From Sphingomonas glaciei (lineage in GTDB: Bacteria; Pseudomonadota; Alphaproteobacteria; Sphingomonadales; Sphingomonadaceae), in NCBI RefSeq assembly GCF_023380025.1, contig NZ_CP097253.1:2327001-2391000 (forward strand): DNA of 64,000 bases. The letters run 5' to 3'. The first letter of the stretch is position 1, and every line of letters starts with the position of its first letter. Shown one piece after another: positions 42,550-51,171 of the stretch. A program made the translations under genes and the position numbers. Under the pieces are notes generated by a model. That model was given only the letters and a program-made list of their open reading frames with translations, was not told the DNA's origin and searched no databases.

Positions 42550-42948
42550 ATGCTAACCATTCACGATGGGGAGGCGCTTCCGCGCGCCTTCCATCCTTCC
42601 TTACGCGAGCTGATCAAGCTTCGGGTCAGCCAGCTACGCAGTAACTACGACGGTCCAATGGAAGAGATTGTCTGCTTCTACGTGGTGGAGGCTGGAGACG
42701 GCCAAGAACAGGTAACTGAGGCCCTCGGCTTTTCACCACTCCAGAACCTAGTCGACGGCACCACCTTCGGCGATCCGGGTTTCGAGCCCAGCTTTGAATG
42801 GATCAGCTGCCACGGACTTTGGTTCGAGCTCGTCTTCATTCTCACGGATGACGGGTTCGGACACATCCTGTTCGTCCCGAATGATCCCGGTACTGAGTTC
42901 GATCTGCACAGCCTGTGCCTCGAGTACGCTTGCCGCTGCAGCAACTGA
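42550..42948 (+). CDS. Hypothetical protein
   Basis: This is a 132-residue protein starting MLTIHDGEALPRAFHPSLRE. A basic helix (LRELIKLRVSQLRSNY) leads into an alternating beta region with FEWISCHGLWFELVFILTDD and a C-terminal EYACRCSN with two cysteines. No family is recognised. The open frame extends upstream to 42337 but that part lacks coding character and overlaps the opposite-strand gene. It precedes the DUF4230 gene by 29 bases. Confidence 0.45.
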   Translation: MLTIHDGEALPRAFHPSLRELIKLRVSQLRSNYDGPMEEIVCFYVVEAGDGQEQVTEALGFSPLQNLVDGTTFGDPGFEPSFEWISCHGLWFELVFILTDDGFGHILFVPNDPGTEFDLHSLCLEYACRCSN

Positions 42949-42977
42949 CACCCCCTCACATTGGAAAGGAATAGGGC

Positions 42978-43607
42978 ATGGCAAAACCAAGCTTGCTCAT
43001 CATCACGCACCTGTTCGCGGCGGGTGCCGGCTTCATCGTCGCTCCGCGGGAGGAGCCCTTGGAAAGCGAAGTGAAACACGAGGGCTTCTTCCACGTAGAT
43101 ACCAAGCGCGTCCTGGCGGCGGCGGTCGAGAGCCTCAGAACCGAGAACAGCTTAGTAGTGTATGCCTACAAGGGCTTTGCAGCCGTTTCCGTCGAGAAGG
43201 ACGGCTTCCTCTTGCTTGACGGCCGGCAGGACCTGCTGGTGCCTGCGTCGGTCACGTACATGGTGCCGTTGTCGGGTCTGACCGCTGACAACCTGACCAT
43301 CGATTACGACCGGAACACGCTCACTGTCAGGGTCCCTAATCTCATTATGTCAGACGTTGCGTTCGAGCCGGAGGGTGCGAGAATTCTCAACGCGGGGATT
43401 ATCACGTTTAGCGAAGAGCAGGTTCAGGCGTTCACGAGGCAAAACTATGCCTCGGCTCGTCGAGCATTCATCAAGCAAGCGCAGGGTTCTGAACTGATCA
43501 GGCTTGCCGAGCAGCAAGCCAGCAAGAACATCGAGCGGTACCTCGAAGCTGTGCTTCGCGCGGGGGGACCGCCAGACATCCAAGTCTTAATTAGGTTCGA
43601 AGCTTAA
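42978..43607 (+). CDS. DUF4230 family protein
   Basis: This is a 209-residue protein with a short hydrophobic N-terminus and a domain resembling DUF4230: VYAYKGFAAVSVEKDG, LTADNLTIDYDRNTLTVRVP, then a helix with QAFTRQNYASARRAFIKQA (19 residues) and LIRLAEQQASKNIERYL. DUF4230 proteins are common in phage-like elements and gut bacteroidetes; function is unknown. A hairpin suited to termination follows at 43614. It lies upstream of VapE on the same strand. Confidence 0.65.
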   Translation: MAKPSLLIITHLFAAGAGFIVAPREEPLESEVKHEGFFHVDTKRVLAAAVESLRTENSLVVYAYKGFAAVSVEKDGFLLLDGRQDLLVPASVTYMVPLSGLTADNLTIDYDRNTLTVRVPNLIMSDVAFEPEGARILNAGIITFSEEQVQAFTRQNYASARRAFIKQAQGSELIRLAEQQASKNIERYLEAVLRAGGPPDIQVLIRFEA

Positions 43608-43613
43608 ATAGGG

Positions 43614-43643
43614 GGAGGGCAAACCGCGCAGTGTCTGCCCTCC
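43614..43643 (+). terminator. Terminator-like hairpin after the DUF4230 gene
   Basis: GGAGGGCA (43614-43621) pairs with TGCCCTCC (43636-43643). It begins 7 bases after the stop codon at 43605-43607. A following T run is lacking, so it is a candidate only. Confidence 0.45.
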
Positions 43644-43846
43644 TCTGCCTCCTAAGCTTGGGATCAACGCTGCTTCGTGGAACCTAAAACCCGCAGCTAA
43701 GTTCTCGCATTCAGACGCAGCCCGCCATGCGGGGAGCAAACGTGGCGTCTACATCCATTCGGTCTTTGGCATTTGCCGTCGAGCAATCGACAAATCGGCG
43801 CACTGTACGGTGCGGCGAGGTTCAAACGCGCTGAAAGACTTACGTA

Positions 43847-45148
43847 ATGCACAACAACGACGGAATTGAGAACGGGCCGGTCAATGCGGCCGGTCCGCAA
43901 CCCTTAGACTGGGACACCTTCCCGCACCCACCGGCAAGGTCTGAGCGGACACCCGGAACGATTGAAAACATGCGGCACATACTTGCCGGCTATAGCGTCG
44001 AAGTTTGTTATGACGTCATAGGCAAGAAGCTGCGGATTACCTGCCCTCTCTGGGCCGACAAGAAGCTCTGTAACGAAGATCAGACTGCGATGGCGTATAT
44101 CGTGAGTCTAGCTGCTCTGAACCGCTTCCCACGTGAACTGGTCGAAACGTACGTCAGCACCATTGCGGACGAGCAAGCCTACAACCCCGTGAAGGACTGG
44201 ATTTTGAGCCAGCCTTGGGACGGCGTTGATCGGCTACCGGACATCTGCCGTACGATGAAGACGGCGGAGGCTTTTCCGAACGAACTGAAGATACTTCTAC
44301 TTTGGAAATGGCTCCTAAGCGCCGTTGCCGCGGCACTTCTCGAGCGAGGGTTTCGGACCAGAGGTGTGTTGGTGCTTCAGGGTGCCCAAGGGATCGGCAA
44401 GACCAATTGGACGAGCCGCCTCGTGCCCCCACAGTTGCAGCCATCCTTTATCAAGATCGATCATCAGCTTGATCCCACCAACAAGGACTCAATCTTGAGC
44501 GCCACAGCGCATTGGATTTGCGAGATAGGGGAGCTTGAAGGATCGCTCCGAAAGGAAATTGCCCGGCTCAAAGGCATGATCACTCGATCGGCCGACAAAG
44601 TGCGTAAGCCCTACGCGAAGATCGAGACCGACATGCCTCGCCGTACGGTGTTCGTGGCCACCGTGAACGATAGCAAGTTCCTAATTGACGACACGGGGAA
44701 CAGCCGGTGGTGGACCATACCGCTAGTGGGCATCGATTTCGAACACGACATCGACATGCAGCAGCTGTTTGCCCAGCTGGCCGTCCAGCTCGAGGAAGGC
44801 GTCGAGTGGTGGCTGACGGCAGAAGAAGAGGCCCAGCTTGAGGACCACAATCGCAGCCATCGGTCCATCAGCATGGTCGAAGACCTCGTTCTAGATGCGC
44901 TGGAGCTCGATCGGGTTGGTGACGAGGACCTGCCCCTAGCAACACCGCGCGAATTGCTGATCACGCTGGGGATCGCGCAGCCAACCAATCCCCAATGTAA
45001 GGAATGCGCAGGCGTTCTCCGCAATTACGTCGGAGAGTCAAAGCGCATCCAGGGACGGGACAAATGGCGACTGCCTCTAACCCACGCTCGAGCCCAAGAC
45101 TTCAAAGATAGCAGGCCCTCGAGATACGACAGCAGCAAGTTCGATTGA
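43847..45148 (+). CDS. VapE-type (virulence-associated E) ATPase, phage-satellite replication protein
   Basis: This is a 433-residue VapE-family protein. The P-loop is GAQGIGKT at residues 179-186, followed by FIKIDHQLDPTNKDS and a Walker B-like region, then RRTVFVATVNDSKFL and NSRWWTIPL, hallmarks of PF05272. VapE proteins replicate or regulate phage satellites and are often next to a primase and integrase. Here no primase domain is attached; the first 60 residues show no recognised fold. The stop is followed within 3 bases by a large inverted repeat, then an integrase, as expected in a satellite. Confidence 0.85.
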   Translation: MHNNDGIENGPVNAAGPQPLDWDTFPHPPARSERTPGTIENMRHILAGYSVEVCYDVIGKKLRITCPLWADKKLCNEDQTAMAYIVSLAALNRFPRELVETYVSTIADEQAYNPVKDWILSQPWDGVDRLPDICRTMKTAEAFPNELKILLLWKWLLSAVAAALLERGFRTRGVLVLQGAQGIGKTNWTSRLVPPQLQPSFIKIDHQLDPTNKDSILSATAHWICEIGELEGSLRKEIARLKGMITRSADKVRKPYAKIETDMPRRTVFVATVNDSKFLIDDTGNSRWWTIPLVGIDFEHDIDMQQLFAQLAVQLEEGVEWWLTAEEEAQLEDHNRSHRSISMVEDLVLDALELDRVGDEDLPLATPRELLITLGIAQPTNPQCKECAGVLRNYVGESKRIQGRDKWRLPLTHARAQDFKDSRPSRYDSSKFD

Positions 45149-45150
45149 TC

Positions 45151-45256
45151 TAGTGGGGGGAGGGTAGCAGATTCTGCAAATTAGCAGTTCAGAAGGGTGC
45201 CCAGAGCCCTTGCCGGCCGGCCAATTTGCGGCGGCTGCCGCCACCTCCCCCCACTA
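45151..45256. other. Nested inverted repeat of 106 bases between vapE and the integrase
   Basis: Four complementary pairs nest around a common centre: TAGTGGGGGGAGG (45151-45163) with CCTCCCCCCACTA (45244-45256), GCAG (45167-45170) with CTGC (45235-45238), GCAAATT (45176-45182) with AATTTGC (45223-45229), and AAGGG (45193-45197) with CCCTT (45207-45211). The outer 13-base arms are perfect. This could be a replication origin, an attachment/excisionase region or a structured RNA. Confidence 0.75.
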
Positions 45257-45431
45257 CTCACCCCGGACCCAAAACCATGTTCTCGGTTGAAGCGTAACGC
45301 AAAGCCATATCGCTAAGCCTATTCAACGCCCTTGGGCCGTCCGGCCACCCCAATCACATTATCAACGATCCGCTGTGCCGAACCCGCTCAAGGGACCGGC
45401 CGAACGATCGCGCATATTAGGATCAGATCAT

Positions 45432-46595
45432 ATGCCAAAAGTTCAATTATCAGCCAGTTTTTGCCTTGCCGCGGTGTGCGAGCCGGGTAAGCGCAAATGC
45501 GACTATTGGGACACTATCACCTCTGGATTTCTGCTGGAGGTTCGTTCCTCCGGTGGACGCACCTATTACCTTCGCTATTTCGATGAACGCGGTCGGCAGC
45601 GGCAGCTTAAGATTGGTGGCTTCGCCGACATCACTTTCGATCAAGCCCGCAAGGCAGCCAAGCGACTTCGATCGGAAGTGGTGCTTGGTGGCGATCCGCT
45701 CGGCGACAAAGCGGTGAAAAAAGCCGTTCCAACCTATGCCGCTTTGGCCGAGCAGCACTTGGCTCATGCAAAGGGTTATCAGCGTAGCTGGGAGTCCGTG
45801 GAGGGGCTGCTGCGGGTCCATCTGGTGCCGCGTTGGGGCAAGCACAGGCTTGACGAGATCCGGCCGCAAGACATCGCTCAGTGGCTTGCGGAGAAAGCTG
45901 CGGAAGGGCTCGCCCCCGCCAGCGTCGAGAAGATCCGCGTAACCTTCGGGCGGTCATTCGAGTTAGCCCGCCAGTGGGACATGCCTGGACCGGCTTCCAA
46001 CCCGGTACGCAGCGTGCCCCGACCGAAGTTTGACAACAAGCGGGAGCGTTTCCTGACTCGCGAGCAGGCCGGCAGGTTGCTTGATGCTGCGGGGCGATCT
46101 CTAAACCCACAGCTGAAGTCCATCCTCGGCCTGCTGCTGCTGACGGGTGCCCGAGTTTCCGAGCTGCTGCAGGCGGAGTGGCGCCACGTAGATCTGGATC
46201 GGCGCGCTTGGCACATTCCGATTACCAAGACGGGGAAGGCTAGGTACGTTCCACTAAGCCAGGCAGCGGTTGACGTGATTGAGAGTTTGCCCCGGTTCAC
46301 GGGCTGTCAGTACCTGATCCCCAACCCGGAGACGCGTTTACCGTACGTGTCGATCAAGCACGCTTGGCAGACCGCTCGTCGGGAGGCTGGGATGCGTGAT
46401 TTGCGGATACACGATCTTCGACATTCCGCGGCTAGCTTCATGATCAACGGTGGTGTCGATCTGTACGCAGTGGGGCGCATCCTTGGTCATGCAGATCACC
46501 AGAGCACGCAACGCTACGCTCATCTGGCCAACGAGACCCTAATGAGAGCCGTTGAAGCAGGGGCTGCCGGCTTGGCTGCTCAAGCTCACACCTGA
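45432..46595 (+). CDS. int: Tyrosine-type integrase with N-terminal DUF4102 arm-binding domain
   Basis: This is a 387-residue site-specific recombinase of the phage/island integrase family. The N-terminal domain (about 1-90) matches the DUF4102 arm-site binding fold (SGFLLEVRSSGGRTYYLRY). The core-binding helices follow and the catalytic domain holds Arg241 (LLTGARVSE), His327/Arg330 (HDLRH), His353 and the nucleophile Tyr362 (STQRYAHL). The start MPKVQLSASF at 45432 is the usual one; a GTG-like extension upstream is not required. It probably carries out integration at the tRNA-Thr sites, though it lies 5.4 kb inside the island instead of at the edge. Confidence 0.93.
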   Translation: MPKVQLSASFCLAAVCEPGKRKCDYWDTITSGFLLEVRSSGGRTYYLRYFDERGRQRQLKIGGFADITFDQARKAAKRLRSEVVLGGDPLGDKAVKKAVPTYAALAEQHLAHAKGYQRSWESVEGLLRVHLVPRWGKHRLDEIRPQDIAQWLAEKAAEGLAPASVEKIRVTFGRSFELARQWDMPGPASNPVRSVPRPKFDNKRERFLTREQAGRLLDAAGRSLNPQLKSILGLLLLTGARVSELLQAEWRHVDLDRRAWHIPITKTGKARYVPLSQAAVDVIESLPRFTGCQYLIPNPETRLPYVSIKHAWQTARREAGMRDLRIHDLRHSAASFMINGGVDLYAVGRILGHADHQSTQRYAHLANETLMRAVEAGAAGLAAQAHT

Positions 46596-46981
46596 ACAAC
46601 TCACCCCGGATGCCACGTGCGTCCGGGGTACTTCTTCGACGCCCTTTTTTGTCGAGCTCAAGTGCCACGAACTGAGCCGCAAGCACTTTAGGCTCAAACT
46701 CGTGCGCTAGCCCAGCTGTGCTCCTTCTGCGGGGCCGCTCATAGCCTCATAGAGCGGAACGGCAGGCTGAGGAGGGGCGGGTACCCGGAAGGTCGCCGAC
46801 GCACTCCTGCCTTGGCGCAATCGGCGGCGCCATAAGGTCCTCACCACGCTTAGGACATCCTTCGACTGCTTGCGTGAGTGCCGGTTGGCTTGCGGTCGGT
46901 AGGTTCAGCTGACGCTACAATCCGCTTTTGGGACAGCCAGCCGGTGACGGAACTCAGGGCTGCTGCGTACGCTTTCAGCGC
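46596..46981. other. Non-coding stretch after the integrase
   Basis: No gene is supported in these 386 bases. CCCCGGA (46604-46610) pairs with TCCGGGG (46622-46628), and a TTTTTT run follows about 17 bases later, so this may end integrase transcription. A second hairpin-like palindrome, CCTTGGCGC...GCGCCATAAGG, lies at 46808-46838 and is related to 47501-47532. Confidence 0.5.
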
Positions 46982-47170
46982 ATGTATGAAGAAGTGAGTA
47001 AGCTTAGAGCCTTAGCACGTCAGAGCCGCTGCTTGGCGAACAGTCCTGGCACCCGGTCCGTCATCGCACTGCAATCCCTTGCCGCGACATACGACAGGCA
47101 AGCCGATGAGCTCGCTCGTCAGATGAGCGATGCCGCTCAGCCCCAAGTCAACTCCGTTGAGGCAGCATGA
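46982..47170 (+). CDS. Short helical protein of unknown function
   Basis: This is a 62-residue helical protein (MYEEVSKLRALARQSRCLAN), basic in its first half, with an ATYDRQADELARQM helix at its end. The ATG at 46982 is preferred to an upstream extension. The stop overlaps the PilZ gene's ATG by 4 bases (ATGA), so the two are co-translated. It may act with the PilZ protein, but no function is known. Confidence 0.55.
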   Translation: MYEEVSKLRALARQSRCLANSPGTRSVIALQSLAATYDRQADELARQMSDAAQPQVNSVEAA

Positions 47171-47451
47171 TCTTCTCGAAAGTGTGTGCTGAGGAACGAT
47201 CCTGCGAGCTCCTGCCTGGTCAGTTGATCACCATAGTTCGGCAGGACGGAACCGAGGAGCCTGCAACGATCAATGACGTTTCCAGCGGTGGGTTCGGGTT
47301 TTCAGCCGCCGCTCTTCCACAACTTGGCGAGAACATCGTTGTTCGAGCGGGGCATTGTCCTGAATTCTTGTGCCAGGTCCGGTGGGCGTGGGGTTCACGA
47401 GCAGGTGTCGTTTTCCAAGGGTTGTACGCCACCACTGCAGCTTGCGCTTAG
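47167..47451 (+). CDS. PilZ-domain protein
   Basis: This is a 94-residue single-domain protein resembling PilZ: ATINDVSSGGFGFS gives the D/NxSxxG motif and VRWAWGSRAGVVFQ the following strand. PilZ domains bind cyclic di-GMP, but the RxxxR motif normally found near the N-terminus is not evident, so ligand binding may be lost. The start overlaps the stop of the preceding short gene. Cyclic di-GMP control of motility or matrix is suggested by family only. Confidence 0.65.
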   Translation: MIFSKVCAEERSCELLPGQLITIVRQDGTEEPATINDVSSGGFGFSAAALPQLGENIVVRAGHCPEFLCQVRWAWGSRAGVVFQGLYATTAACA

Positions 47452-47500
47452 CTTACCCGCCGGGAGGCCAGAGCACCCGAGACTGCGCGCCCGCACTACC

Positions 47501-47532
47501 GCCTTGGCGCAAACGCCGGCGCGCCAAGGTGC
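47501..47532. repeat. Palindromic CCTTGGCGC element
   Basis: CCTTGGCGC pairs with GCGCCAAGG around AAACGCCGGC. A related copy is at 46808-46838 and a degraded one near 48584-48606 (ATGCGCAATCGGCGGC). They lie in non-coding DNA of the island only, within 334 bases (47452-47785) that hold no gene. Confidence 0.5.
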
Positions 47533-47785
47533 ACAGCAGCAAGTGACCCCGGCTCACGTCAGGGGGCGCTCAGACCTGAGCACTGGCGCGTGCGTCGTCA
47601 GCTATCGACTGCAGGCTGAAGCTCTCGGCTGATAACAGCAGCCCGCTTGGCCAGTATCCAGTTCTTGGAACCGCCTAAGACGTTGGTTGTTCGCCAAATG
47701 TGAACAGACGTCGCTCGGAGTGTTCATCTCCAATGCACGCGAAGGTGCATAGGTAAAGAACACGAATATAGATGGAGCATTTCCT

Positions 47786-48490
47786 ATGATTAAATCACTC
47801 GTAGGCTTGGCAGGGCTGCCGTTGCTTGCGCTCGCGGCGCCTGCCTCGGGCCAGTACTATCCCGGTAGTCAGAACCAGTACGCAAATCAAAACCAGTATG
47901 GCAATCAGGCCAACGCAAATCTCACGGTTCGCATCAATCAGCTGCAGGCGCGGTTGCAAGCTGGTGTCCAAGCGGGCTCAATCACTCGCAATGAGGCCGC
48001 CCCGATCCGCCAACAGATCCGCGACCTGACCCGCTTGGATCGTCAGTATTCAGTGAATGGCTACACTGGCCAGGAGCGTGCAGCGCTGCAGCAGCGTATC
48101 CGTCAGGTTCGCCAGCAGCTGCGAGTGGCAGATAACGGTGCAAACGGCCGGTACAATCAGTGGGACGTTGAGGACGGCTATACTCAAGGTGGCCAGCAGC
48201 AAGGCTACAACCAAGGCTATCAGCAGCCTTACCAGCAAGGCTACCAGCAGCCCCAGCAGGGTTATCAGCAGCCGGTGCAGCAGGGCGGCATTGCCGGTGT
48301 GATTGGGCAGCTTCTCGGCGTTGGTGGGCTGCAGGTGGGGCAGCGTGTGCCCAATAACCTCTACGGTGTTCCGACGCAGTACCAGAACCAGTACCGCGAC
48401 GGGAACGGCGTTTACTACCGTTCGGACGGTCGTCGCATCTACCAGATCGATGCACGTAACGACACGGTGATCCGCATTTTCGGCATGTAA
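47786..48490 (+). CDS. Secreted Gln/Tyr-rich repeat protein with RcnB-like end
   Basis: This is a 234-residue exported protein with a signal peptide (LLALAAPASGQ). The N-terminal part has repeated NQYxNQ units, a coiled helical segment (ARLQAGVQAGSITRNEAAPI), and a middle run of YQQPYQQGYQQPQQGYQQ units with prion-like composition. The C-terminal segment (VPNNLYGVPTQYQNQY ... RDGNGVYYRSDGRRIYQI) resembles the end of RcnB-type periplasmic proteins. A structural or surface role is likely but unproven. A clear hairpin follows. Confidence 0.65.
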   Translation: MIKSLVGLAGLPLLALAAPASGQYYPGSQNQYANQNQYGNQANANLTVRINQLQARLQAGVQAGSITRNEAAPIRQQIRDLTRLDRQYSVNGYTGQERAALQQRIRQVRQQLRVADNGANGRYNQWDVEDGYTQGGQQQGYNQGYQQPYQQGYQQPQQGYQQPVQQGGIAGVIGQLLGVGGLQVGQRVPNNLYGVPTQYQNQYRDGNGVYYRSDGRRIYQIDARNDTVIRIFGM

Positions 48491-48499
48491 CTGAGAGGA

Positions 48500-48527
48500 A
48501 GGGCTGCCTGGCACGTTGGGCAGCCCT
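48500..48527 (+). terminator. Terminator-like hairpin after the Gln-rich protein gene
   Basis: AGGGCTGCC (48500-48508) pairs perfectly with GGCAGCCCT (48519-48527). It lies 10 bases after the stop. The following CCTTC is only weakly T-rich. Confidence 0.6.
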
Positions 48528-48619
48528 CCTTCACTGGTGCTTACAATTCTTGGTACTCAGCACCGCAATCAGAGGTAGCGGCCTACCTATGCGCAATCGG
48601 CGGCACGACCATAATTGGC

Positions 48620-49126
48620 CTAGGCCTCAGCCGTAATCCCGAGCTTCTTGCGCCGACCGGGCGACGCTTTGCCCGTCGTCGTTGCAGGTTCAGCCGCCTT
48701 TTGCTCGCGCTTCCGACCCAAGCCGATCTTCTTGGCTAGATCTCGACGAGTCTCAGCATAGGACGGTGCGACCATCGGGTAGTCAGCCTTGAGGCCGTAC
48801 CGCTCACGGTACTGCTCAGGGGTCATGCCGTGGCGTGACAAATGCCTGCGAAGGGTCTTGTAGGGCTTGCCATCGATGAGCGAGATGATGCGGTCGGGGG
48901 AGGAGAGAGACTTTCTCACAGTCACAGCGGGCTCGTGCTTGGGAGCCGGCTCAGCCTCTGCTTGATCGACGGGCCCCTGGCCAAGGCCCACAACCGCATT
49001 GTGCATCGAGCGAAGAAAGGCAGGGATATCCTCTGCTTGAGCGCGAGTGTTGGGGTTGGAGAGCCAAGCAATGGTGAGCTCGGTTGCAAGCTCTGCCGGA
49101 CTGCTGCTGAGGTCGGTCTGTTCCAT
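48620..49126 (-). CDS. MucR/Ros-family transcriptional regulator
   Basis: This is a 168-residue DNA-binding protein. MucR/Ros proteins use a prokaryotic zinc finger-like fold; the characteristic C-terminal block is present (LRRHLSRHGMTPEQYRERYG, 20 residues) followed by KADYPMVAPSYAE and a basic tail. MucR regulates exopolysaccharide, motility and stress in alphaproteobacteria. The classical first cysteine pair of the finger is replaced (VRKSLSSPDRII), as in many Ros variants. The chosen ATG gives a usual length; a GTG at 49219 that overlaps the nuclease stop is an alternative. Confidence 0.85.
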   Translation of the reverse strand: MEQTDLSSSPAELATELTIAWLSNPNTRAQAEDIPAFLRSMHNAVVGLGQGPVDQAEAEPAPKHEPAVTVRKSLSSPDRIISLIDGKPYKTLRRHLSRHGMTPEQYRERYGLKADYPMVAPSYAETRRDLAKKIGLGRKREQKAAEPATTTGKASPGRRKKLGITAEA

Positions 49127-49215
49127 GTTAGTTTCCAATCGTATTTGTATCGGTCTATTACAGCCATGAGGCGCTGAAGAACTTAAATCAACAGGCCTCT
49201 GGGCCGTATCGTCGT

Positions 49216-49947
49216 TCACCTGCGCACGATAGCTCGCCTGTAACCGGCCGCCTGAGCTTCTGCTTCAGTACAGAAGATGTCCTCAGCCCTGGTCTGATCG
49301 TAGTAGGGCATTCCAGGCACATGGTAGATCCATTGACCCTTGCGATTACGATTGCCCTTGATGTTGCAGTTACCTTTCGAACGAACAGCAGAGTAGTTCG
49401 ATGAAGACTTGACTGGCAAGTCACTTCTGCCGGCACTTAATCGTGAAGGAGCTGTCGGCTGCTCGGCCGCTCGGAAGGCTTGCGGCATCTGGAACTCACC
49501 AGACCACAATCCGCGCCGCTTCACCTTTGCGCTCTCTTCCGCCGACACGTAGTTGGATGAGTAGCGTCGAAACGCGACTGCAAAGCCCGTAGCAACCATG
49601 GTGCGATTGATGTCCACTTGGCCAACGGTGCACGTCGCTAGAGTACGCGCGTACTGATCTACGCCCGAGGACACGCAACGCACTTCTCGGCCGGTCACGA
49701 GAGCAGCGAGCTTCTGGGCTGCCTCTGTTCCGCACTGCCAATTCGTGCCTGCGCGTTTGCAGCTCTGGTCGAACTCGGGTGCATCGATGCCGAAGAGGCG
49801 CACTTCACGAGAGCCGACAACGAGCGAGTCCCCGTCCTTTGCTCTTGCTGTGCCCCAAAAGATCTCACCAGGTGCAGCGGTTGCGACGGTCGAGGCCAAG
49901 GCAATCGCCAAGGCTGCAAGTACGAACGGGGTGTGGTGGCTACGCAA
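49216..49947 (-). CDS. Secreted staphylococcal-type thermonuclease family protein
   Basis: This is a 243-residue protein. The TTG start at 49947 follows an AGAGAGG ribosome-binding sequence and begins a signal peptide ([15 protein letters not shown]). The SNase fold follows: [19 protein letters not shown] (19 residues), [31 protein letters not shown] and GLWSGEF. A C-terminal module with a Cys-rich pair (CNIKGN ... [11 protein letters not shown]) follows, as in many bacterial SNase proteins. It would degrade nucleic acids outside the cytoplasm. The stop overlaps a possible MucR start. Confidence 0.85.
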   Translation of the reverse strand: MRSHHTPFVLAALAIALASTVATAAPGEIFWGTARAKDGDSLVVGSREVRLFGIDAPEFDQSCKRAGTNWQCGTEAAQKLAALVTGREVRCVSSGVDQYARTLATCTVGQVDINRTMVATGFAVAFRRYSSNYVSAEESAKVKRRGLWSGEFQMPQAFRAAEQPTAPSRLSAGRSDLPVKSSSNYSAVRSKGNCNIKGNRNRKGQWIYHVPGMPYYDQTRAEDIFCTEAEAQAAGYRRAIVRR

Positions 49948-50067
49948 GTGCGCCTCTCTAGCTGTTCTCGATGTCCTGCGGACCAGGAATACGTTCACTT
50001 TCCACCCGAGACTGACATACAAAAGGCTTCACGCGTTCGCATCCCGGCGACCTGGAGCACGTAGAAA

Positions 50068-50163
50068 ATGATGACGCCACGTCAAACACCCCGCAACAGC
50101 AAGCTGCTTATGCTTGGTGTCCTTGCAGCTGTGGCTGCTGCAGTGTGGGTCGTGATCTTCTAG
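50068..50163 (+). CDS. Very small single-pass membrane protein
   Basis: This 31-residue reading frame, not long enough for normal gene finding, starts at ATG 50068 (second ATG 50071) and encodes a basic N-terminus (MMTPRQTPRNSKL) followed by one strongly hydrophobic helix (MLGVLAAVAAAVWVVIF). A weak GGAG lies 11 bases upstream. This is a plausible short membrane protein, but the evidence is composition and start context only. Confidence 0.35.
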   Translation: MMTPRQTPRNSKLLMLGVLAAVAAAVWVVIF

Positions 50164-50264
50164 GGAGTATCCCGTCCGCCGGGAGAAGGCATTGGCGTGT
50201 AGCCTATCTGGCGTCGGCGAGTGGCCTAGCTGGTTTTTAGCGGTTTTCTTGTACGATGTTTGCT

Positions 50265-50753
50265 TCAATCAGCGCTTCCACGACCCCTTCGCATGCTTGT
50301 GTCTTGAGATCCTGAGGTGTCGATCCAAGCGTTGCTCCATGGGCGACTGTTGTAGCCTTGTTCGATCATTTCCGCCGTCCGCTGCCGCTCCCACTCGGTA
50401 AAGCTACGCCCGCGATCTGGGGCCACGATGATCTCCAACGGAGCTTGTAGGTTTATGAAGAACGACCGCGCGCGCGTAATAGCGAGCCGATGTTTGAGAT
50501 AGATGTGATCGGTGCACCGGAGTGGATAGCCGAGTACTGCAGGTGCCCCCGTGTGCGTCGCGTTGACAGCTGCCTTGACCAGCTCGCCAGCAACCTTGCG
50601 ACTGGACGCGAACCATGGCCGCCCAACTTGCTGAAACTGGTCGCCGTCGATGTAAGAGCCACCCAGATGGCGCGCCAGCGCCTTGCCCAAGGTGGTCTTA
50701 CCCACTCCGATTGAGCCATGAAGGACAACAGCAAGCGGCACTTGCTCAGGCAC
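50265..50753 (-). CDS. P-loop kinase-like protein (gluconate/shikimate-kinase-like)
   Basis: This is a 162-residue protein with a Walker A motif GSIGVGKTTLG and the following SYIDGDQFQQVG, resembling the DGDxxH region of gluconokinase- or shikimate-kinase-like small P-loop kinases. GTG at 50753 is the start used. A lid region with charged residues (DRGRSFTEWERQRTAEM) is present. The substrate cannot be told; tRNA or sugar kinase roles are equally possible. It stands alone, facing a short hypothetical gene on the same strand upstream at 50820. Confidence 0.6.
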   Translation of the reverse strand: MPEQVPLAVVLHGSIGVGKTTLGKALARHLGGSYIDGDQFQQVGRPWFASSRKVAGELVKAAVNATHTGAPAVLGYPLRCTDHIYLKHRLAITRARSFFINLQAPLEIIVAPDRGRSFTEWERQRTAEMIEQGYNSRPWSNAWIDTSGSQDTSMRRGRGSAD

Positions 50754-50819
50754 GAGCGCTCAGACGCCTTTGGAGGCAATGAGGCATCGCGGGCGACCGC
50801 CGCCGGTCTGTCAAACAGC

Positions 50820-51074
50820 TCAGGCGATCGTACCTTGCTTTCGCAGAAGGCTGTCGAGGTTGGCCGCACGCGTTGTGCGGGGTGTCACCGGCAGTGACCA
50901 CACGCCACCGTCCATCTCAGCGACCACCTTGTCGTCGCGGTAGAGCTTGCAGTGGCCAAAGGTGCAGTCAGCAAGAACCAGTTTAACTGCCATATCGTCA
51001 TCGTCCAAGCCATCGACGATGTAAGATACGACCCGCTTACCGTTCTTAAAGCTGTCCAGTCGGTAGCTCGTCAT
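50820..51074 (-). CDS. Hypothetical protein
   Basis: This is an 84-residue protein beginning MTSYRLDSFKNGKRVVSYIV, with an acidic patch (DGLDDDDMAV), two cysteines (ADCTFGHCKLYRDDK) and a C-terminal basic helix (RAANLDSLLRK). The ATG at 51074 follows a GGAGG sequence at good spacing and is preferred to an upstream ATG at 51104. No family is recognised. Confidence 0.5.
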   Translation of the reverse strand: MTSYRLDSFKNGKRVVSYIVDGLDDDDMAVKLVLADCTFGHCKLYRDDKVVAEMDGGVWSLPVTPRTTRAANLDSLLRKQGTIA

Positions 51075-51171
51075 AACGCCCTCCGAGTCGCGAGAGTACA
51101 TCAATTTCGCAGATCCATCGATTCAGGAGTCATATCGACCCAGGAGTCATCTAGCCGCGGCGCTAGCTTCT

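Noticed and set aside
48181-48290. Possible CRISPR-like repeats
   Set aside because: The short repeats encode YQQ units in frame, with no regular spacers and no cas genes.
50029-50268. 79-codon minus-strand frame
   Set aside because: It overlaps the kinase gene end and the tiny membrane protein and lacks coding character.
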